Source: Boswellia sacra
Taxonomy: Eukaryota > Streptophyta > Magnoliopsida > Sapindales > Burseraceae
Length of the DNA stretch: 64,000 bases
Reading direction: 5' to 3'
Assembly (NCBI GenBank): GCA_013180625.2
Contig: SNVD02002650.1
Location: 36,077 to 100,076, forward strand
A program made the position numbers and the translations under genes. Positions 36,770 through 50,151 of the stretch are shown here, in pieces; position 1 is the first letter of the stretch, and each line of letters starts with the position of its first letter. The notes beneath the pieces were generated by a model. It was not told the DNA's origin, searched no databases, and was given only the letters and a program-made list of their open reading frames with translations.

Positions 36770-36905
36770 TGAAAACAGCCCAGCCCAGAAGTTGCGATGG
36801 GAGGCTAGCTAGCCCAAAAAAGTCCCATGAAGCCAAGCCCAATAAACAACACAATGGCCCACCCCAGATCATCTCTTCTTCACTGCACTGGATTGCTAGG
36901 GTTTA
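36770..36905 (+). promoter_or_regulatory. Site II and telo-box promoter elements of bL17
   Basis: Several TGGGCY boxes (as GCCCA at about 36778, 36783, 36811, 36837 and 36856) and one telo-box (CTAGGGTTTA, about 36896-36905) lie 60-190 bp before the ATG. This pairing is the known arrangement for plant ribosomal-protein and organelle-biogenesis genes. Confidence 0.65.
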
Positions 36906-36964
36906 TCGTATCACTTCCAGTCTCTCTCTCTATTTCACCAAGCTTTCGATTCTTCACAGCGAAA

Positions 36965-39205
36965 ATGACGAAGTTTCGGAAGCTCAATCGACCAACAGGT
37001 CACAGAATGTCAATGCTGAGGTTCTTTTCTGCTTCTATTTCAATCGTCCCCTTTTTCTCTTATCAACTCCGAAATTTTATGGTTTTTATTTAAATTGTAA
37101 GTAAAAAAATTTTATGGATGTGTTTGGTATACGCAGAACGATGGTCTCGCAGTTGGTGAAGCATGAACGGATCGAAACCACCGTCGCCAAGGTACTTCTA
37201 ATAGAGGTTTTTTCTAGGGTTTAATGTTTCCAATTCATTTAATTAATTTTGGATTATTACTCGCTGGGTATTATATTGATGTGAAATTGGATAATCCTTG
37301 TTTGAATCCATTTATTTTACGTTGACATTTTGTATTTAATTTTTAGCCAACAAATTTAGGGGCTGATGAGTGGTTCGTGTAAATTACAAACTTTGAAGGT
37401 TTTTTTTTTTTTGGAAAAATATGTTGAGGTGACTCGTCGAATATATATGTTTCGATTGCTTATTTTGTTTTGCAATTTGCAGGCAAAAGAAATTAGGCGT
37501 CTTGCTGATAATATGGTACAGCTTGGAAAAGAGGTGTGTATCAATTTTTGTTTTTTCAGCTGCTTTTGATCTTTTCTGAAATGCTTTTGTTTTATTTTCT
37601 TTCTTCTTCTTTTTTTTTTTTTTTGGTGACTGTCTACAAGTAGTTGATTATGAGTTATGATGCATAAGATTGTGAGGTTACTTGATTTTTTAGATTTACG
37701 AAATCTAGAAATGCTAATTGTTATTTGGAATAGGCTACACAATCTCAACGTGAAGTAAATGGATGAAGTGAATTTCTTTAGACAGATGATAAATTTCTGA
37801 AAACGGTATTGATGTCTTTGTTCAAAATTTTACTTGTTGGATTATGGACATAGGTTTTTAAGATAAAATTGCTCCAACAACTGTCCGGCTGGAACCTGGG
37901 ATATATTTAGATATCTTAGAGATCAATTGAAGATAAGATGCTAGGAAATCAATACAGAGTATTTAATAGCCTAGATGATTTTCTTTTTTCCTTTTTTGGC
38001 AAAAGAAGTGTCCAGGTAAGCTAAGTGAGGAGTTAAGGAGTTTATAGAGAAGAGAATAGGATTGGGTAGTAAAAGAGTAACAAGAGAAGATAGAAACACA
38101 GGGGCAATCATAGAAAAAAGAATGAAAGTTTTAGTATCTTGTGATGATGCTACGGCCTATGCTCTTATCTTGGAGCTCTCAAGAAAAAAGAATGAAAGGT
38201 TTTTCTTGATTATATTATCTAGGAGCCAGTATTGGAAGCCTGGAAGAAATTTCATTTTGCTTCATCTATAGATTTGCTCTTTTGAGTTTTGTTTTGCTAT
38301 TCATTGCTCTCTGAAATTATGATAGGGTTCCCTTTGTGCTGCAAGACGTGCTGCTGCATTTGTAAGAGGTGACGATGTCATCCACAAGCTATTTACGGAG
38401 CTGGCTTATCGATACAAGTAAGTCTTAAACTATTGCTTTCTAAGTTTTTCATCTGTATATTTGCTATAATTGATGAATGGCTTGTTTTGCAGGGACAGAG
38501 CTGGTGGATACACAAGAGTACTCCGGACTCGTATACGAGTTGGTGATGCTGCTCCAATGGCCTATATTGAGTAAGATTTATTTTCTTGTTAACTGTAATT
38601 GTTTAACTCGGAGAGTTGACAGTAATGTTGCCTTGTTGCATCGAACTGAAGCAATAATGGCCTGTTTTATTCTCATTTTTGGTGGTATTGGCTAACCATC
38701 CATATTAGAATTAAAAACTTAAGATAGATAACTGCTATATCATATATATACCTCCATTTAGGAATTTTTATCCTGTGAAGTATGATGCATTTGGTATCTG
38801 AGGATGATTCTTCAGCAGAAATAAACATTCTCCTGATCACATGATGATGAACTTTCAAATGCTTTTTCTATCCAGATGCTTTTTTGAAGTAACCTCTCTC
38901 TCACATAATTTTGCCAACATCTGGGCATTCTCAGAATTTGTTAATCTTTTTTACAATAAGTCTCAGGAATTGTTATCAACTAATTTTGGGTTTCGATTAT
39001 ATCTTTCATGTGGTTGGCAATGTACTTAAATTGCAAATCTGCACATCTGAGCAGGTTTGTTGACAGAGAAAACGAGCTTAGACAGGCAAAGCCGCCAGCC
39101 CCTCAGCCATTACCAAGAGCTCCCTTAGATCCTTGGACAAGATCACGGCTCACCAGGCAGTTTGCCTCACCAAAAGAGGAAAAAGCCGCCGAAACTGAGA
39201 TATAA
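36965..39205 (+). CDS. Ribosomal protein bL17 family (probably mitochondrial)
   Basis: Six exons, 36965-37020, 37137-37191, 37483-37533, 38326-38417, 38493-38570 and 39055-39205, join in frame (483 nt, 160 aa), the same length as the Arabidopsis L17-family proteins as I recall them. bL17 sits in the large subunit near the exit tunnel. The protein opens [20 protein letters not shown] with the conserved H-R-x-x-x-L-R-x-x core, continues [31 protein letters not shown] sequence, [17 protein letters not shown] and [20 protein letters not shown], and ends in a short Pro-rich and Lys/Glu-rich tail. The chloroplast form is longer, with a transit peptide, so mitochondrial use is likely. No separate presequence is visible. 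Confidence 0.94.
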
Positions 39206-41967
39206 TGTAAAAGTTATTAACTGTTATTTGAAATATTTTGATTTCATTGTTTTATAGCTTGTTATATTCTCAGTCCTTTGGGTTGTCAACATTTTTGAGC
39301 TTTAATTTTTGTGTACCGTACTAAAATTTTGTCAAATATATCAATCTCCTGCTAAGTATGCATCAAACGGTACTTAGAGATCGTGAATAAGAAGGTCCTC
39401 ACGATAGGAATCAAAAGTGTATCATTTTTTAAAGCTAGTTTTAAGGTGATTAATGTTTTACGAATTGAGGGCATGATTAGTGTATCTTATCGTTTTTGGC
39501 CTTATTGAATGACATGATTTTTATTTAAAATGTTTAAGTTCATGTGTAGAACGTGTCAGGTGGTTTACTTATTTCTAAATAATAATGATATGGCCACAAA
39601 TAATAGGATTGTGATATATTTGCAGACAAGTCTCTCCTCCTTTTTCGGCAGATAAAATGTTGTGTTGATTTTCATAGATTGCCCAAATGATTAACCACCT
39701 TGATAGACCTTATAAACCACTAAGCCTGGTCCAGTAATGTCTTTCTAATCACTTGATTTGGTGTTCTTCTGGAGCGTTGTATGATTCATTTTATAAATGA
39801 TTGGTTGAAGAATCAGCCTGGAGTTGGTTTTCTTTCAGTTTTATGTCCCTGGCCTCTCAGATTAAAGTGAAAAGAAAAGAAACTTTTTGCTTGACGAGCC
39901 CTACAAAGTGGGGAAAAGATAATTGCAGGCTTATTATTGGACATGGAGATGGCTTAAACTTGAAGTGATGTAAGTCATCAATATTCAGTTCCTCTCAGTG
40001 TTGTTCAGGACTTAGTCTAATCACTGACCTCTCAAGCTTTTTGCATTTGATAGTAGCTATTCAGTTTTTCTCAAATTTTCCTTATTTATGTTTTTTGTTT
40101 GCATACGGTAACAGTTTAATACTTAATTTATTCTCCGAGGACAGCTTGTGGCGTAGGTTCTAAGGTCACTGGGCAGGTACACCTTAAATGTCCATTTGAC
40201 CAAATGGTCGCCCATTATCCAAATACAAAGATTGTATAGCATTAATTAGATGAGTCAGTCCTTTCAAATCTCTCTTTATGAAACTGAGTTTTCAAGTGGC
40301 CCGTGTATTTGAAGAAATATCAAAATGAGATTTATAATCAATCCTATGACTAGCATACATTAGTAAAGACTCCATTATTAAATTCATTATCTTTGAAAAT
40401 AAGATTTTTAAATTGACTTTCTCATATTATCTGAGTTATCTCAACATGTATTTTAAGGGTAAATTTTAACACCCGGCAAATTCTACAGTATCTCTCAAGG
40501 ATTGCATTGAATGATCGAAACTTGATGTTAATGTCTTTGGAGATCATGGTTAAAGTCTTTATCGCGACATATTTTTAGATGGATAAAGAGAGAGATACAC
40601 AACATGATTTGATCAATTCTTTCTTATAGTATCGGGCCATTTATCGATTTGTATAGACTTTCGAATCAAAGGTTAGGTTTTCTGTTGTTTAACGAATATT
40701 AATACTAAAGTAAATTTATTTTATTAAACAAATATATATAAACACACGCACACGTACCCATACGCACACACAATATGTTATTATCTATTTTATACATTTC
40801 TTGTCTTTTCTATTTCAAAATTAGGAGAAAAGGCCGTGATAATGCAAATCAAGGCTTGCCTTTGCTTTGCTTCTAATACAACTATACTTGTTCTCCCACG
40901 TCTCCATAGTCCCTTCACTTTCACCCCTTCCTTATTCTCTTGTACTTAACTGTAGTATTTATACAATACAAAATATGTTATTTCATTCTATATTGATGTA
41001 AAGAAAAAAAAAATGCATAGGATGGAGTAACCGAGAGATACGTAGCGATGGGTGCAAGGTTCCCATCAGACGAGACAGTCCCCCTTCACTTTCGGCTCAC
41101 AAGTGTGTAGTTATGATGCTGACACGTGTGCATTGATCTTCTTGTTAGCCCAGATGAGATCTAGCCAACCAGCCAGCCAGCCAGCCAGCCAACCCAGTTC
41201 TAATTAACTTGAAAGTTAATACTATATTGTCTCATGATGACTTTTTATAAAAATAATGCTTTCTTAAGCCTTTTGAGAACTATTTCCAAATCTATTTGGC
41301 ATTTTCTTTAACTCTTTCCTGCTAATCCCTCTTTACTTTGATGCAAAGATTGTGAAAATGGCATTTGTTGGTCCTTCAGGAGAATACAATTTCATTCTTA
41401 TTATGCTCTTAAACTTTGTTTCATTGGACCTTCTAATTGTAGCTTTGACCAATTTTAATCATGTGCTGAATGCTTAATGCAATGTATTAGGTGAAATAGT
41501 CTGTGATGGAACCCTTACACCTATTATCACTTAATCTTGTTAATAGCTAATATTGCTTTTGCAAGAAGAAAGTTGAGCAAATGCTAATCCCATTATGGTT
41601 GTGAATATGATTTGTACTATGTATGCAACTCAAATCCCGAAATGGGATTTCCTACCTTTAATATTATTAAATATTTGAGGGTAAAAGCAGATAAAGAACT
41701 TGAGTATTTGGATTGATTTTGGTGACTGAAATTAGGGCACAATTGAATGGTCACAGGTGAAGATTCATTTGTTCTTTTGCCTCATGTAGGAAGTGGGACG
41801 GGACAATTTCTCACCTTTACTAGCTTTTAATCTTCAACAATATCTATCGGCAACCAACCCAATTGTTTTGATTAACCTAATCTAGCAACAACTCTCAACA
41901 ATTTCTTTCTCATAGACAATGAAATCATGGAGAGAAAATGTAGTAACCAATGGATCTACTAAACTGC
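39206..41967. other. Intergenic, no gene seen
   Basis: Non-coding AT-rich DNA; includes an AGCC/CCAG microsatellite at about 41163-41193 (roughly six units) and a short ACAC-rich run near 40741-40770. Confidence 0.55.
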
Positions 41968-42194
41968 GGCTTTAGCTACCGATGCAGCCGTTTTCAAAAT
42001 TTTTATAAATTTTGTGTAAAAGTTGTAAATCCTTGTATAAAAATCGTAAATATGAAAAAAAATTGTAAATTATTCATTTATAACTTTTTTTTTTCATATT
42101 TACGATTTTTATACAAGGATTTATAACTTTTACTAAATTTACAAAAATTTAGAAACGGTTGTATGGTACAACCGATGTACTGTAGTATGACCCT
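41968..42194. mobile_element. MITE with long inverted arms (about 227 bp)
   Basis: The arms pair over about 85-100 bp: the shared core AATCCTTGTATAAAAATCGT occurs at about 42030 on the plus strand and at about 42105 as its reverse complement. The ends carry GCAGCCGTTTT and its counterpart AAACGGTTGTA. TAAACTGC flanks both sides (41960-41967 and 42195-42202), an 8-bp target duplication consistent with hAT or Mutator-type MITEs. The strong hairpin could feed small-RNA production if transcribed. Confidence 0.85.
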
Positions 42195-42268
42195 TAAACT
42201 GCACTTCATGTTAGTTTTTCTCCTGTGGTCATCATTGAGCTTATAGTTTACTAAAAAGAAAAGTGAGA

Positions 42269-42471
42269 CCCACAATGGGTTGGTTCAAGTGGTAAAGCGG
42301 GTCAGGATGGAGTTGGTATAGCACAAATGGTGAAGTCTTGGGTTCGAGTCTCCACAATGGCCTCCTCCATGATTTAAGTGGGAGACCGTGACAGTGGGTT
42401 GTGGTTGACCTAGTCTCCTCCAACGTCGTGGTGCGCGTAAGCTGGTCCGGACACCTCGGTTACAAAAAAAA
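42269..42471 (+). mobile_element. SINE, tRNA-derived, with target duplication
   Basis: The head has an A-box-like TGGTTCAAGTGGTAAAG and a B box GGTTCGAGTCTCC at about 42341-42353. The body includes GGTGCGCGTAAGCTGGTCCG and CACCTCGGTTA, then the element ends in an A run. AAGTGAGA occurs directly before (42261-42268) and after (42472-42479). Box positions and the A tail fit a plant SINE. Confidence 0.85.
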
Positions 42472-42479
42472 AAGTGAGA

Positions 42480-43728
42480 AAAAATGAGATAAATTGATAG
42501 TCAATTCTACTTTAATGCATTTCAATGAACTTAGATTTTATACCCCTATAAAATCTAGCTTCATAGCTTATCATGAGTAAATTTTCTCAGTTTCTACACA
42601 TAAAAACTAATAATTAGTATCTTTCTTATCAAGTAGAAAATCAAATTGTGGCCTTTGAAACATGAATATATATGAATAATTAACCAATAAGGTTGCCATA
42701 AAAGAAGCTTTTTTCCTATATGTGACCTAACCAATTTTATATTGAATATGAAAGCAAAAGGCCACTTTTCTTTATATCATTGTGTTTGTAGGTAAGATTT
42801 TTTCCAAAAACCTTTTTTTTGCATTATATTTAGTTGTAGCCATAACCCCTACTATGGAAACTAAGAAATTTCAGCCAAAATGGTAATTGTATTTATTGAT
42901 CGTTACTCAGTAAACTTCAAAGATATGAGAAAAACAATTTATATATATATAAAATGGAGCTTATGCCTTAATGAAGCAATGTGTAGTTTGACCATAAACC
43001 CTTGTAATTGAAAGGAAAAACAAAAGTTAGTAGAAACAAAATAGTATGGGAAATGGATATAAAAATAAAGAGAGTTGTTGGTATACCAAAAAAAAATTGG
43101 AAATTGGAAATTTTCATGTAACATGAGAATTCAAATAGACGTTACTCTCCTTCTCTATATTGACTCTCTGATGTCTTATGAAGCTGTCAACCTTCCTCCC
43201 TCCATCTCTGAATTTAACCAAAGCTTCAAAAGCTCATAGCTATTAGCCAGGTGTGCTCTATCTTCTCTGCCTCTCTCAATGGCTACATCAATGTTGTTTT
43301 GTGTTTTGTTTACTGATTTTTGGCATCTGGATTGCTTGAGTTGAGTTCATGTATGATTGCTTCACCACTTATATGTTCTTCTTTTAAGTAATATATTCAT
43401 TGCAAGCATTGGTTTCATCCAACTTCTCGACTCTCAGTTCAATTTCTCAAAATGGATATAGCACATCAACTTTCACCACCAACTTTTAGTGTTTTAATGT
43501 ATTTGCATTGTTCATCTCGTTCTTGTTTGTTGTTTGTTGTTTGTTTTCTTTATTTCTTTATTCATTTGGCATTTTTTCCCTTCACGAGTCTATAATGGAG
43601 TTTCTTCACCTTCTAGGTGATGGTTCCAATATAGTCTTGATTAGATATGTGATGCTTTGATATCACCTGAGCTTCTTTCTTTTTCTGTGTATCAGATGGT
43701 TCATTAATTAGCTAATTACTAAATTAGC
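42480..43728 (+). other. GUX promoter and 5' UTR region
   Basis: No other gene. A 5'-UTR intron is plausible: donor CCAG/GTGTGC at 43250 and acceptor TATCAG at 43695, leaving a short leader before the ATG at 43729. This is inference from splice-like sites. Confidence 0.4.
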
Positions 43729-46700
43729 ATGAGAGGATCAATGGGAAATCCTACCGGTTCCATTGAGGCTAGACATCGGTTATCTGCATCAATGTGAGTT
43801 GATCTTCTTCATTCTGCAATCACTTTACTAACAATTCCAAGTTATCTAGTACAATCTGCATAAATTTTAGCCAAGTGTATTACCATATGATGCATTGATC
43901 GCTGAAGTTGTTCTAAAATGATTTAGATTAAGAGCAACAAATTGATTTTAATCTATTTTTTGAATCTGCCACATTCTTCTGCTATTTTTTTCTCTAACTT
44001 CTCTGTTTTTATCAGAAATTCACTTTGTCATTGATATGTTATGTACATTTCTTGCAAAGAACTCTGTTTTTGTTTGCCAAAATTACAAACTGAAAGCTGA
44101 AAATTTTTAAATCTTCATTTCTCAATTTTGAATATGAGAATCTCACGGATCTGTAGTTCTCAGGATTTTCACCATATTAGAGCCTAATGCTGTCAGAACG
44201 CAAAGAAATGATTGAAAAACCAAGAACTTTTAGCAACATGAACTATTTTTTATTAAAAAAGGGGGCTATCAGGATTTTGGTGAGACTAATTGTATTTTAT
44301 CATTACTTCTATAAATTATGAAATTTGATTAATTAACAAGCAGTTTCAATTACCACTGACAAGTATGCAAGAAACAGCTGAATCTGAATATTTGAAGAAA
44401 AATCATGACTTAATATTGAAAATCTCACTGCCAGATCAATTGGCGTTGGATCATATGTTTGTAAAATTATGACTCAGGATGGACAATGATATTGCATCTG
44501 TAGGATATATATATATATATATACTTGAGTTTCCCGGACACATCACATGCCAGAAAGTCCACAAAGAAAAATAGGCATACTTCATAGGATCTATTTTTTC
44601 ACACATTTTTGTGTTGCATCATTTCTAATGGTTACTTTTGCATTAGTTATCTTTCATCTTCTTCGTAGTATTATTAGTTCTGAAATTGTATGAATCAGTG
44701 AAGACATATACAAGAGAAGGATACAGAAAACCAAAGTCAAAGGTAGTGAGAAGCCTTTCCATGTACCAATCCATGATAGGAATTCATGCTGCAAGTTTCC
44801 TCTACTGAAACTTGTCCTGGTTATCATTATATGTGGCACTTTTGCGACACTCGTTTACTCGCCCGAAGTTTATTCCAGCAAGCATCAATCACACTTTAAT
44901 TCCCAGTAAGTTTATTTCCCTGTTGAATTGAATTTTTTGCTCTATTACTCTCTTCTTTCCACCAGAACAGACCTTGGGTATATGCAATGACTAATGGGAC
45001 GGTAAATTTCATTTTTATATATAATCACATGATAGTGGCTTGTGTGGTTATCATGGCATATACTGGTTTATAGTTTGTTTATAATATTATAATCATCGTT
45101 AAATTGATATGATATATTCTGAGCTTTAAATTACTCAAACTCTATCAGTGAGGCCAGATAATATTCATATATGCTAATGTTCTTCAAAAACCCGAACATT
45201 CTTTCCGTGATTCAATTTAGTGAAATATTCTATAAAAGTATTAACGTATGTGTAATGAGACTAAAAGATTTTGTAAAGGTCTTAGTACTGATTAGTCCTA
45301 TTTAATTTACTTAATTGCAGGACATATTTTGTGAACCGTTGGATATGGGGAGGGGTAGATCCTCGGTATGTTTCGGATATAGATATCAATTGGGATGATA
45401 TTATGAAAGTTATTGAGAAGCTGGGTGAACAGAATGACTATCAGGGAATTGGCCTTTTAAATTTTAATAAGAGTGAAATCAATTATTGGAAGCAGCTTAT
45501 ACCTGATGCTAATCACACTAGTTTGAACCTGGATTATGCAGCAAAAAATGTGACTTGGGATTCTTTATATCCCGAATGGATCGATGAAGAAGAAGAAAAA
45601 GATGTTCCTGTTTGCCCATTTCTACCTAAGATTGAAGCACCAAGAAAAAGACTTGATCTTATTGCTGTTAAACTTCCATGTAGAGATGAAGGGAATTGGT
45701 CTAAAGATGTGGCTAGATTACACTTGCAGCTTGCAGCAGCCAGCCTTGCAGCTTCTGCAAAAGGCTTTTACCCTGTGCATTTGCTTCTTGTTACCAAGTG
45801 CTTTCCAATACCAAATCTGTTTCCTTGCAAAGAACTTGTGATCCGTGAAGGACATGCATGGTTGTACAAACCAAACTTGAATGTTTTGACAGAAAAAGTC
45901 CAGCTTCCAGTTGGCTCTTGTGAACTTGCTCTTCCTCTCAGGGATAAAGGTTAGTGCTAATCCTGCTTTTATCTAAATCTTAAATGATTTTATCCATGCA
46001 TGTACATATCAATAAATGTGTCATGTGTCTGTGCATCTAGGAGGTCCAATTCCATGGTGTGGCATATCTCCAGTTTTTGAGTAACCTTTACTTCCCCGCA
46101 TGATAATGGCACCGGGATGCTGCTTTCTACAATAATTCATGAATCACTATAAACTGAACTAAAATTTGATCTAAGAATGGTTTTAAGTTTTGAGATTGTA
46201 AATAGGTTTTCTGCTTTAACATGCAGCTAACTTCTGACATCTAATCAATTAGGTATTAACCTCTACTTTAGGTTAAAGATATTTCAAAATAGAGTTGGTA
46301 ATATGGTTCTTCAATTTTTAGTATTATTGTGTAACTACTAGGATCCTGCTTTTCTCGACTAAATATATGCACAAAATCAAATACATTGCCTTGGAAAACA
46401 GATCGGGCCTACACAGGGACCCCACTCAGAGAGGCATATGCAACAATTCTCCATTCTGCTCATGTCTATGTCTGTGGAGCCATTGCCGCAGCACAAAGCA
46501 TCCGCATGTCTGGCTCAACCAGAGACCTTGTAATACTAGTTGATGAGACAATCAGTGCTTATCATAGGAGTGGCCTTGAGGCAGCTGGGTGGAAAATCAG
46601 GACAATTCAAAGGATCAGGAACCCAAAAGCTGAGAAAGATGCGTATAATGAATGGAACTACAGCAAGTTCAGATTGTGGCAGCTAACAGACTATGACAAG

Positions 46701-47432
46701 ATCATTTTCATAGATGCAGACTTACTTATACTTAGGAACATCGATTTCTTATTCAAGATGCCAGAAATTTCAGCTACAGGAAACAATGGCACAATGTTTA
46801 ACTCCGGAGTTATGATTATTGAGCCTTCCGATTGTACATTCCAGCTACTGATGGATCACATTAATGAGTTTGAGTCCTACAATGGTGGGGACCAGGGATA
46901 TTTAAATGAAGTTTTTACATGGTGGCATCGCATTCCAAGGCACATTAACTTCTTGAAACATTTCTGGATTGGTGATGAGGAAGAAGTTAAGCAAAAGAAA
47001 ACTAGACTTTTTGGTGCCGACCCTCCAATTCTCTATGTTCTTCACTACCTTGGTTTGAAGCCATGGTTGTGCTACCGTGACTATGACTGCAACTGGAATG
47101 TTGATATATTACAAGAGTTTGCTAGTGATGTTGCACATGCAAATTGGTGGAAAGTACATGATGCCATGCCTGCACAGTTGCAGCAGTTTTGCCTGTTGAG
47201 GTCTAAGCAAAAGGCTCAGTTAGAATGGGACAGAAGACAAGCTGAAAAGGCAAACTACACAGATAAGCATTACAAAATTAAAGTTGAGGATCAACGCTTG
47301 AAGATATGCATTGATAAATTATGCAACTGGAACAGCATGTTAAGGCATTGGGGTGAGACAAATTGGACTGATGATGAGTTTTATACTCCAACACCACCTG
47401 CAATCACCACTGCGGCTCTCTCCGGCTTGTGA
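43729..47432 (+). CDS. GUX1: Glucuronosyltransferase acting on xylan, GUX/PGSIP family (GT8)
   Basis: Four coding exons, 43729-43793, 44699-44905, 45321-45949 and 46402-47432, join in frame (1932 nt, 643 aa; GUX1 is about 659). GUX enzymes add glucuronic acid to the xylan backbone in the Golgi. The N-terminus is RHRLSASIEDIYKRR, then a single membrane anchor at residues about 56-75 (PLLKLVLVIIICGTFATLVY), giving a type II Golgi protein. The lumenal stem has DPRYVSDIDINWDDI. The GT8 domain starts near 315 (REAYATILHSAHVYVCGAI), with the metal-binding DAD at about 405-407 (KIIFIDADLLILRNID), then FNSGVMIIEP, NGGDQGYLNE and HYLGLKPWLCYRDYDCNW, the usual donor and acceptor elements. The tail FYTPTPPAIT is GUX-like. 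GUX1 rather than GUX2 is a best guess. No defect seen. Confidence 0.93.
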
Positions 47433-49799
47433 GTTGAAGTTTCTTATTTTTGTCACCATGTTCATGCCATTATCATGTAGATGGCAGAAATTTGATAATG
47501 GCATTTCCTTTCTCTTCTCTTTTATTTTTCACTAATGCATGAAGTGTTTTAGACCGATTATGCAATTGGGTTATTGTAGGTACTTCACCTTTAATTTGTT
47601 CACAACTTTGTACCGGAGTTTCTGGTTATCTTGCAGTAGAAAATCATTTCAAAATTTTCCTCGAATCGGTAAAATTTGTCGTGGTTGCATTCTGTTTCAT
47701 GGTCCTTCTTCTGCAGAACTATTTCAGCTGTGAATTCTGATTGAGGGTAGTAAACAGCTGGTTCGGGCACCAACTGAAATACCAATCAAGGAAAAATTAT
47801 AAAGAAAAAAAAAAGGAAATCAAATAAACAATGTGCTCTAGGAATTTTTATTCAAATATTGTGCTGAGAGGCATATGGAAATGACCTTCAGCCTGTTGCA
47901 CAAGGTAACAATTGAATACTTATTGGTTCCAAGTAGGTTAATTTCATTTATATTTTTCAAGATATCTACGTGTGAAGGGATGTTGTTCCAAATAAGTCCT
48001 CTGTTCCTCCTGAATTTGTCAAAGCTTGAAAGTGGGAGTGACTTCCAAAGCATGCTATTAAAGGGTTTTTGAGTAATACTTTAAAATCCACTTATCTGTA
48101 GCTTGATTTGAAGATATAGAAAGCTACATCAATATATGCGTGGCCCAAATTTCACAAGCCTCTCCATTCATGGTTGTCAACCACAATGTTGCGAGATGTG
48201 AGTACTGGTAGATGTATAAAAAATAAAGACTTTTGGGAAGAGATAAGAGAATTGGAATGGGAGTAGATGCGCATGCAATTACGTAGCTCATGGTATAGAT
48301 AGTGGATTGCCCACTAAACTTTTCATCACTCAGTGGTGGTGACTAGATAGAGGAAGATCAAGGGGGCACAAATTCTTGCCACCAAGTGACCAACGAGGGT
48401 GAATGAACTACGATATTCTCAATCAATTTACTGCTTAATAAAGCAAATATATATTGATAATTAACATGTGGGGGACTTGTGAACCATTAGTCTTAAACAG
48501 GATAAAGAAACAGATGACATTGCTGCATCACGGGTCAGTCTTTCTTTTGTACTGTATATAGCTAAACAGCTGCATGTGAACTTCAACTCCACACGGAGGA
48601 GTCTTCGGGGTGACTTTTTTTTTGGTATAAAGTTTAAATTTAACTTCTTTTTTAGACTTTAAAAATTTTTAAATTGTTTATTTTTCTGATTTAAGAGTGT
48701 GTTTGGAACTGCTATACTAGAAAAAATTGTTGTAGAAAAGTGTCGCAAGAAGAATCAATTTTATCTAATGAAAAAAAAAAAATAGGTTTATCTTAAATGC
48801 AAATGTCTAAATGGCTTGTATCACACCTAATTATAAAAAATATATGTATTAATTTTTATATGTGACTTTTATAAAACAATACATATTGAATAGATACATA
48901 TATAATTATACTATGAATTATTATTTTAATAATTTATAATAAAATATTTAATCATTATAAAATTTTAAATACTTCAATGTTAATTTTTTTAAAATATTAA
49001 GTGACAAATATTTTTAATATGTCATAAAAAAGTGAAAATAATATCAAATAACAAGGATATATGTATAAAAATATTAATTTTATTTTAAATATTTTAATTT
49101 AGATTTTAAAAAAAATAAACATATAATTTAGATTTCTATATTTATACCCGTTACTTCAGTTTTATTAAGACTTGCCTAGAATTTTCGGACACACAAAAAA
49201 AAAAAAAACAAACAAACGCGCCCTTGTACTGGCTCCTTCTTTTGGACCGTCCATGCAATTGATATTAATGATGATAAGATAACGTAAGTAAGATGAATAG
49301 ATTCCGTGTGCTAGTGCCATGTTCGAACTGCCTACACACCAATGCATCAAGCAAAGAAAGTGCCCAAGTTGCTCCCACCCACCATCCTTTCCCTTATGGC
49401 AGAGTGCATTAAGCCTATAAACAGACTTGTCCACTTGATAAAGCAAAAAATAGGCCAATTGAAAGAGACGGTGTCTTTAGGAATATGCTTTCAAGACCAG
49501 AAAGCGAAGCATCCTTTCTTTGATGCATGCACTCCTTTTCAGTGTAACTCCTTTGCATTGTCAACAAGTCAAGCAAAATATGTGGCTTGCAAGAAGTTCA
49601 TTTGATCAGGTCCAATAAAGTTCGTTCATTTCTTTTTTATTTGTTCCATTAGCTTGAATGGTTGCTTCCAAGATTTTTAACTTAAGCGGCCCGTGAACTG
49701 TGTACTGTGACACCTTGGATGCCTTCAACATTAAATACACATGAAATCATAATTATCGTCTAGTTACAAGTCACATCTTTACTAACAACTTCAAAATTC
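47433..49799. other. Intergenic, no gene seen
   Basis: AT-rich, with short ORFs of no recognisable family. ORFs at 49165-49605 overlap on both strands and lack domains. Confidence 0.5.
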
Positions 49800-50151
49800 A
49801 ATGAGTGATTGCCATGTTGCAGATAAATCTTCACATTTAACCAACCAATATAAAACTTGTAATAACATGCAAGCTCCAATGGAAAATATCAGATTTTATA
49901 AAATATCGCAAGACCTCGATCTTTCCTACGGCGGCTCCATGTACAAAAACCCCATCGGAGTTTGTACAATACACGCCTGCTGATATAACATCTTAACATT
50001 GGGGCACTGTATGTGCAGCTGAGTATGAAACGCTAAAATTTTTGTGATACATAGGGTTAAAATTATAGTGAGTCGGTGGCAAAAAAATTCTCACAACTTT
50101 ATGCAAGAATATACAGATTCTGCGCAGCTGCAGAATTGACTCTGATAATAA

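Noticed and set aside
49165..49605. Overlapping ORFs on both strands with Cys and Lys
   Set aside because: Neither resembles a known family and both are short; no promoter or splice support.
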